Positions 59,609 through 64,000 of a stretch of DNA of 64,000 nt are shown one piece after another. The stretch is from positions 1-64,000 of the forward strand of contig CAISYL010000153.1 in assembly GCA_903889655.1 (NCBI GenBank). The letters run 5' to 3'. The number at the start of each line of letters is the position of its first letter. Position 1 is the stretch's first letter. The notes under the pieces are model-generated. The model did not search any database, was not told where the DNA came from, and saw only the letters and a list, made by a program, of their open reading frames with translations. This stretch comes from an uncultured Alphaproteobacteria bacterium (GTDB lineage Bacteria > Pseudomonadota > Alphaproteobacteria > Parvibaculales > Parvibaculaceae). The translations under genes and the position numbers were made by a program.

Positions 59609-59935
59609 ATGGAACTCAGGCGCATCGGCACATCGGCGCAACCGTCTTCAACCGGAAGACCGGGAAGCGCGCGTCCGGCGGAGCAAGGCCGGGATGTCGT
59701 TCCGGTGCAGGCGCCCGCACGCGCGCGGCTGAACGACGACCGCGCGCCGCAAAGCTTCCGCCCGCTCGCCGGCTTCGTTGCTCAATATGTCGACCAGCAT
59801 TATCCCTGGCCGCGCTCGCCAAAGCGGAAAGAAGGCAAGCGTCTCCACGCGACGCGCGCCTATATCGACGCCGACATGCTGCCGGACCTTCTGGCCGAAA
59901 CGCTCCGGCTACGGACCGTCGACCGCAGGTTCTGA
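59609..59935 (+). CDS. Small uncharacterised protein
   Basis: MELRRIGTSAQ...SFRPLAGFVAQYVDQHYPWPRSPKRKEGKRLHATRAYIDADMLPDLLAETLRLRTVDRRF; fits the gap between flanking genes; no recognised family. Confidence 0.6.
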   Translation: MELRRIGTSAQPSSTGRPGSARPAEQGRDVVPVQAPARARLNDDRAPQSFRPLAGFVAQYVDQHYPWPRSPKRKEGKRLHATRAYIDADMLPDLLAETLRLRTVDRRF

Positions 59936-59939
59936 AAAA

Positions 59940-61529
59940 TCAGTAACCGATGGCGGCGCCGTCCTTGCGCGCATCCGAACCGCCGACGAGCGCGCCTTCC
60001 TTCCAGTCGATGACGATCGCCTGACCGCCGCCCCAGGGCAGGAAAGCATCGGCGACCTCGTGACCGAGTGCCGTCAAACCTTCGCGCGTCGTCGCGGAAA
60101 TCCCGCGTTCGACTTCCATGCGTCCCGAAACATGGAAGCTGCGCGGATTGTCGATCGCCTCCTGCACATCCATGCCGTAATCGACCATGTTCGAAATGAA
60201 ATGCGCGTGGCCGACCGGCTGATAGGCGCCTCCCATGACACCGAAAGGCATGACCGCGTGCCCGTTTTCCACAACCATGCCGGGAATGATCGTGTGCAGC
60301 GGCCGCTTTCCGCCCTCGATGCAGTTCGGATGCGCCGCATCGATGATGAAACCCGATCCCCGATTCTGGAAAGTGATGCAGGTCTCGGGCGCGACGATCG
60401 CGGAACCGAATCCAAAATAGAGCGAATTGATGAAGGAGACCGCGTTGCGATCCCGGTCCACGACAGTGAGGTAGACCGTGTCGCGATAGACCGGCCCCGC
60501 CGCCGCTTTCACATCGGACATCGCGCGCTCGGGATCGATCCGCGCCGCAAGTTCGTCCGCGAGCCGCGCCGACAACATGTGGTCGACCGGCACGGCCCGG
60601 AAATCCGGATCGCCGACATAGCGGTCTCGCACTTCGAAGGCGAGCCGCGACGCTTCCGCCTCGATGTGATGGCGCTCGGCGCCATTGGGATCGAGGCCCG
60701 AGAGGCCGAAGCGTTCGAGAATGTTGAGAAGGACAAGCGCCGTGATGCCCTGCCCGCTCGGTGGAATCTCGACGATCTCGCGGCCGCGATAATGCGTGCG
60801 CACCGGCTCGACATAATTCGCCTTCGTCGCCGCGAAATCCTCGAGCGTGTGAAGACCGCCCTTGGCCTTGAGCGTGGCCACCATGTCTTCCGCGACGCGT
60901 CCTTCATAGAAACCCTTGCGGCCCTGCGCCGCGATGATGCGCAAGGTCTTTGCGAGCGCCGGGCTCCTGAATATCTGACCGAGACGCGGCGCCTTGCCGT
61001 CGATCAGGTAATGGCGCGCCGCGCCTTCGTCCTTCTCGATGCGCCGCGCAAGAAGCCCCCAGTCGGATGCAACGCGGGGGCTCAATGGAAATCCCTCCTC
61101 CGCGAAGCGGATCGCGGGTTCGAGCACGCGGCCGAGTTCCATCGTGCCGTGATCGGCAAGCAGCATCTCCCAGGCGTCGATGGCACCCGGGATCGTCACC
61201 GCGTGAACAGAGGAAAGCCCGATCTCTGTGATGCCACGTTCGAGATACCAGTCGACATGCGCAGCCCTGGGTGCGCGGCCGGAGCCGTTGAGACCGACGA
61301 TTTCGCTGCCGCCCTTCTTCGACAGGAGCACGAAACAGTCGCCGCCTATACCGGTGCTGTAGGGCTCGACGACACAGAGCACAGCGCTCGCCGCCACCGC
61401 CGCATCGACCGCATTGCCGCCCGCCTTCAGGATCGCAATCGCGGTTTCCGCGGCGAGCGGCTGGGATGTTGCGCACATGCCATTGAGGCTGTGGACGGTC
61501 GACCGCCCCGGCAGATGAAAATCACGCAT
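59940..61529 (-). CDS. Gamma-glutamyltransferase family Ntn-hydrolase
   Basis: ATSQPLAAETAIAILKAGGNAVDAAVAASAVLCVVEPYSTGIGGDCFVLL; nucleophile region DTVYLTVVD; PNCIEGGKRPLHTIIPGMV. Confidence 0.9.
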   Translation of the reverse strand: MRDFHLPGRSTVHSLNGMCATSQPLAAETAIAILKAGGNAVDAAVAASAVLCVVEPYSTGIGGDCFVLLSKKGGSEIVGLNGSGRAPRAAHVDWYLERGITEIGLSSVHAVTIPGAIDAWEMLLADHGTMELGRVLEPAIRFAEEGFPLSPRVASDWGLLARRIEKDEGAARHYLIDGKAPRLGQIFRSPALAKTLRIIAAQGRKGFYEGRVAEDMVATLKAKGGLHTLEDFAATKANYVEPVRTHYRGREIVEIPPSGQGITALVLLNILERFGLSGLDPNGAERHHIEAEASRLAFEVRDRYVGDPDFRAVPVDHMLSARLADELAARIDPERAMSDVKAAAGPVYRDTVYLTVVDRDRNAVSFINSLYFGFGSAIVAPETCITFQNRGSGFIIDAAHPNCIEGGKRPLHTIIPGMVVENGHAVMPFGVMGGAYQPVGHAHFISNMVDYGMDVQEAIDNPRSFHVSGRMEVERGISATTREGLTALGHEVADAFLPWGGGQAIVIDWKEGALVGGSDARKDGAAIGY

Positions 61530-61531
61530 GA

Positions 61532-61897
61532 CTATTCCTGAACTTGTGGGCGGGTGGCGATGATGAGCGATTGCAGATCGGCTACGGCGCGCTCGATACG
61601 GACGAGACGCTGGTCGATTTCCTCGAGCTTCGCAAGCACGGCCGCACTGTCATTCTGGGCGGCGGGCGCGGCGGGCATCGGCGTCGCGATGCCCGCCCGC
61701 GAGACGACATCGGTCAGCGGTTCGCCGAGAAGCCGGGCCAGCATCGTCACCTCATTGGGCGACATCTCGCGCTGATCCTTGAAAATCTCGTCGACCTCGC
61801 TGCGGGCAAGACGTAAAGACGCGGCGACATCGTCGCGCGTCTTGCCTTTCGCCCGGAGCTTGCCGTCGAACCAGTCCTGATCGAAAAAAAGTGCCAT
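61532..61897 (-). CDS. Small helix-turn-helix (XRE-like) protein
   Basis: FDGKLRAKGKTRDDVAASLRLARSEVDEIFKDQREMSPNEVTMLARLLGEPLTDVVSRAG plus C-terminal coiled segment. Confidence 0.7.
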   Translation of the reverse strand: MALFFDQDWFDGKLRAKGKTRDDVAASLRLARSEVDEIFKDQREMSPNEVTMLARLLGEPLTDVVSRAGIATPMPAAPAAQNDSAAVLAKLEEIDQRLVRIERAVADLQSLIIATRPQVQE

Positions 61898-61930
61898 GCC
61901 TTTGATCGTCCCTCGCAATGGATGGCGACC

Positions 61931-62752
61931 CTAGCGCCCCTTGAAAACCGGCGCACGCTTTTCGAGAAAACTCGCCACGCCCTCGCGATGGTCTTCGGTC
62001 TGGAAGAGCCGCCCGAGCGTGCCCGAAACCCAGCTTCCGATCTCGCGCAGTTCGCCATAGGAGGTACGCCGCAATCCCTCCTTCATATAGCGCAAGGCAA
62101 GCGGCGGGTTGACTGCAATGCGCGCGGCCATCGCCATTGCGCGCTCCATCAATTGCGCATGCGGCGTGACTTCCGTGACGAGGCCTATGCGGAGCGCTTC
62201 TTCGGCGTCGATGATGTCGCCGGTAAAGAGAAGTTCGGCCGCCTTGGCGGGACCGACGATCGCCGGAAGCCGCCAGAGCCCGCCGACATCTGAAATGAGC
62301 CCGCGCTTGATGAAGAGCTCGCCAAACTTCGCCTGCTCGGAGGCGATGCGGATGTCGGCGAAAAGCGAAAGCTCCATGCCCCAGCCGACCGCCGAACCGT
62401 TGACGGCGGCGATCACCGGCCTGTCGCATTCGAGCGCGGCAACGGCGGCGGGCGTCGGCTCGGGCCGGATGCGCGTGAGGCTCGCGACGCTCGCATCGTG
62501 GCTCGCGCCGGTCATCATCTCCTTGACGTCTTCACCCGAGCAAAAAGCCGGATCGGCGCCCGTGATGACGACACAGCGCACCTCCGGATCGGCCGCCGCC
62601 GCGCGGAAGCCGCATTCGACCTCGTCATAGGCCCGGCGATTGAGCGCATTGCGCCGCTCGGGCCGGTTGATCGTGATGACCGCGACATGGTCGCGGACTT
62701 CGTAATGCAGGCATTCAAATTCCGCCGGCGGAATCGGCGCCTTCGCATACAT
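61931..62752 (-). CDS. Enoyl-CoA hydratase/isomerase family protein
   Basis: VAVITINRPERRNALNRRAYDEVE, VVITGADPAFCSGEDVKEM, PVIAAVNGSAVGWGMELSLFADIRIASEQAKFGE. Confidence 0.92.
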   Translation of the reverse strand: MYAKAPIPPAEFECLHYEVRDHVAVITINRPERRNALNRRAYDEVECGFRAAAADPEVRCVVITGADPAFCSGEDVKEMMTGASHDASVASLTRIRPEPTPAAVAALECDRPVIAAVNGSAVGWGMELSLFADIRIASEQAKFGELFIKRGLISDVGGLWRLPAIVGPAKAAELLFTGDIIDAEEALRIGLVTEVTPHAQLMERAMAMAARIAVNPPLALRYMKEGLRRTSYGELREIGSWVSGTLGRLFQTEDHREGVASFLEKRAPVFKGR

Positions 62753-62847
62753 GGCTTCTCTCCCCGAATTGTTTTTATGAGGAGAAGCCTAACCCCATCG
62801 CTCCGGAGAGCAAGGGTCTCGCGAAGGCGCCGCAAGCCCCTGGGGGA

Positions 62848-63651
62848 CTATTTGAAATCGGCCAGCGCGTTCGCACCGGCGTCGCCGAGCTTCGAGCCGC
62901 CGTCGCAATCGACGATCGTGCCGGTGATGTATTTCGCATTGTCGGTCGAGAGGAACATCGCCGTATCCGCGATATCCGTCTTGGTGCCGTAATCGCGCAG
63001 CGCGATACGCGCCTTGATCGCGGCCTCCATCTCGGCGCTCGGAGCCAGGCGCGCCATGCCTTCCGTATCCGCGATGGGGCCGGGCGATATCGCATTGACG
63101 CGCACGCCCGCCGGGCCCCATTCCATGGCGAGGCATTTGGTCAGCATGTTGATGCCGGCCTTGGCGGCGCAGACATGCGCCTGGAACATCGACGGATTGA
63201 CCGCCTGCGGGGCGGTGATCGAAATCAGCGAGGCGCCCGGCCGGTTGAGATACTGAAACGAGGCCCGCAGCACGTTGAACGTGCCGATGAGATCGATGTC
63301 GACGACCGTCTTGAAGCCGTTCGACGACATGCCGAGCGCCGGCGCGACGAAATTGCCGGCGGCGCCGGAAATCACGATGTCGATCTTGCCGAACCGGTCA
63401 TGTGCCGTCTTGAACGCCGCGTCGACGGATGCAAAATCGCGCACATCGGCCGCCATGCCGGTCGCCTCGAAGCCTTCGTCGGCGATCGTCTTCGCCGCCG
63501 CGACGATTTTCTCATGGCTGCGGCTGATGAGTGCGATCTTCGCGCCCGCTCGCGCGAAATGCTGCGCGATGCCGAGATTGATGCCGCTTGAAGCGCCCGC
63601 GACGAAGGCAACCTTGCCCTCGAGCACCTTGTCCTTGAATGCGTTCTGCAT
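62848..63651 (-). CDS. SDR family oxidoreductase (2,4-dienoyl-CoA reductase-like)
   Basis: VAFVAGASSGINLGIAQHFARAGAKIALISRS, VISGAAGNFVAPALGMSSNGFKTVVDIDLIGTFNV, AKAGINMLTKCLAMEWGPAGVRVNAISPGPI. Confidence 0.9.
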   Translation of the reverse strand: MQNAFKDKVLEGKVAFVAGASSGINLGIAQHFARAGAKIALISRSHEKIVAAAKTIADEGFEATGMAADVRDFASVDAAFKTAHDRFGKIDIVISGAAGNFVAPALGMSSNGFKTVVDIDLIGTFNVLRASFQYLNRPGASLISITAPQAVNPSMFQAHVCAAKAGINMLTKCLAMEWGPAGVRVNAISPGPIADTEGMARLAPSAEMEAAIKARIALRDYGTKTDIADTAMFLSTDNAKYITGTIVDCDGGSKLGDAGANALADFK

Positions 63652-63849
63652 GTTGTCCTTCCTGTTCTCCGGCCGCGGCCTCGCGCGGCCCCGCTCGTCG
63701 TTTCCAGCCTGCATCAAGCCTGCACCCGTCCATACCCGCAATGGGAGATGACGCACACCCCCTGTACGCATTTGTGGCGAGCGCGCGGAACCTCTACTAT
63801 GCGCTGCGTCAGCCGCTGCTTCGCGGCGGTTGCGGAGACGGAATAGAGA

Positions 63850-64000
63850 ATGGCGATCCTCAAAGGCGCAGGCGCGATCACCGCCGCGTTTCTCCTGATC
63901 ATGCTGGTGAGCTACTGGGCGGCCGGCCGTGCGAAGCCGGCGCTCGACGCCGCTTTACGCAGCGCCCTCCAGAAGCAGGGCTCCGCTCATTCCTTCATCG
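63850..64000 (+). CDS. Partial exported/membrane protein running off the right edge
   Basis: ATG 63850: MAILKGAGAITAAFLLIMLVSYWAAGRAKPALDAALRSALQKQGSAHSFI...; N-terminal TM/signal helix. Confidence 0.5.
   Translation, partial: MAILKGAGAITAAFLLIMLVSYWAAGRAKPALDAALRSALQKQGSAHSFI

Noticed and set aside
59778-61541. 587-aa plus ORF antisense to the GGT-like gene
   Set aside because: Shadow ORF; plus-strand translation is not protein-like beyond the small ORF at 59609-59935.

Overview
High-GC alphaproteobacterial chromosome segment, densely packed with about 65 genes, mostly housekeeping and central metabolism. No rRNA, tRNA, CRISPR array, phage or transposase gene could be supported. Main blocks: (i) an ethylmalonyl-CoA-pathway neighbourhood with ethylmalonyl-CoA mutase (459-2456, -), crotonyl-CoA carboxylase/reductase (9627-10922, +) and a long acyl-CoA dehydrogenase with the architecture of methylsuccinyl-CoA dehydrogenase (14842-16527, +). 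It is interleaved with a Baeyer-Villiger-type monooxygenase, an orphan diiron ferritin-like protein and a BigR-type persulfide-detoxification module (TauE/SafE, rhodanese, ArsR-type repressor, divergent ETHE1/Blh-like hydrolase). (ii) Haloalkane dehalogenase, PagL-like lipid A deacylase, cytochrome b561, PduO-type adenosyltransferase, etfBA and 3-hydroxybutyryl-CoA dehydrogenase. (iii) tlpA / argH / lipoprotein / lysA / TIGR02302 block, hpt, ftsEX, plsC and a B12-dependent ribonucleotide reductase. (iv) Aromatic amino acid and methionine genes (tyrosine-branch dehydrogenase, hisC, chorismate mutase fusion, metX-metW). (v) A small surface-glycan insertion (two glycosyltransferases and a nucleotide-sugar epimerase). 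(vi) PHB genes phaB, phaA, phaR, a GGDEF/EAL protein, a gamma-glutamyltransferase-like protein and fatty-acid-type enzymes. The leads worth a second look are the unlisted TTG-start ORF running off the left edge, the orphan diiron protein with a palindromic operator, the BigR module inside the EMC locus, the nested inverted repeats in the pheA-like/metX divergent region, the long structured leader of etfBA, the terminator built into the phaA stop region, and the chorismate mutase fusion with a degenerate prephenate-dehydratase-like domain. I did not find a clear new multi-gene system.
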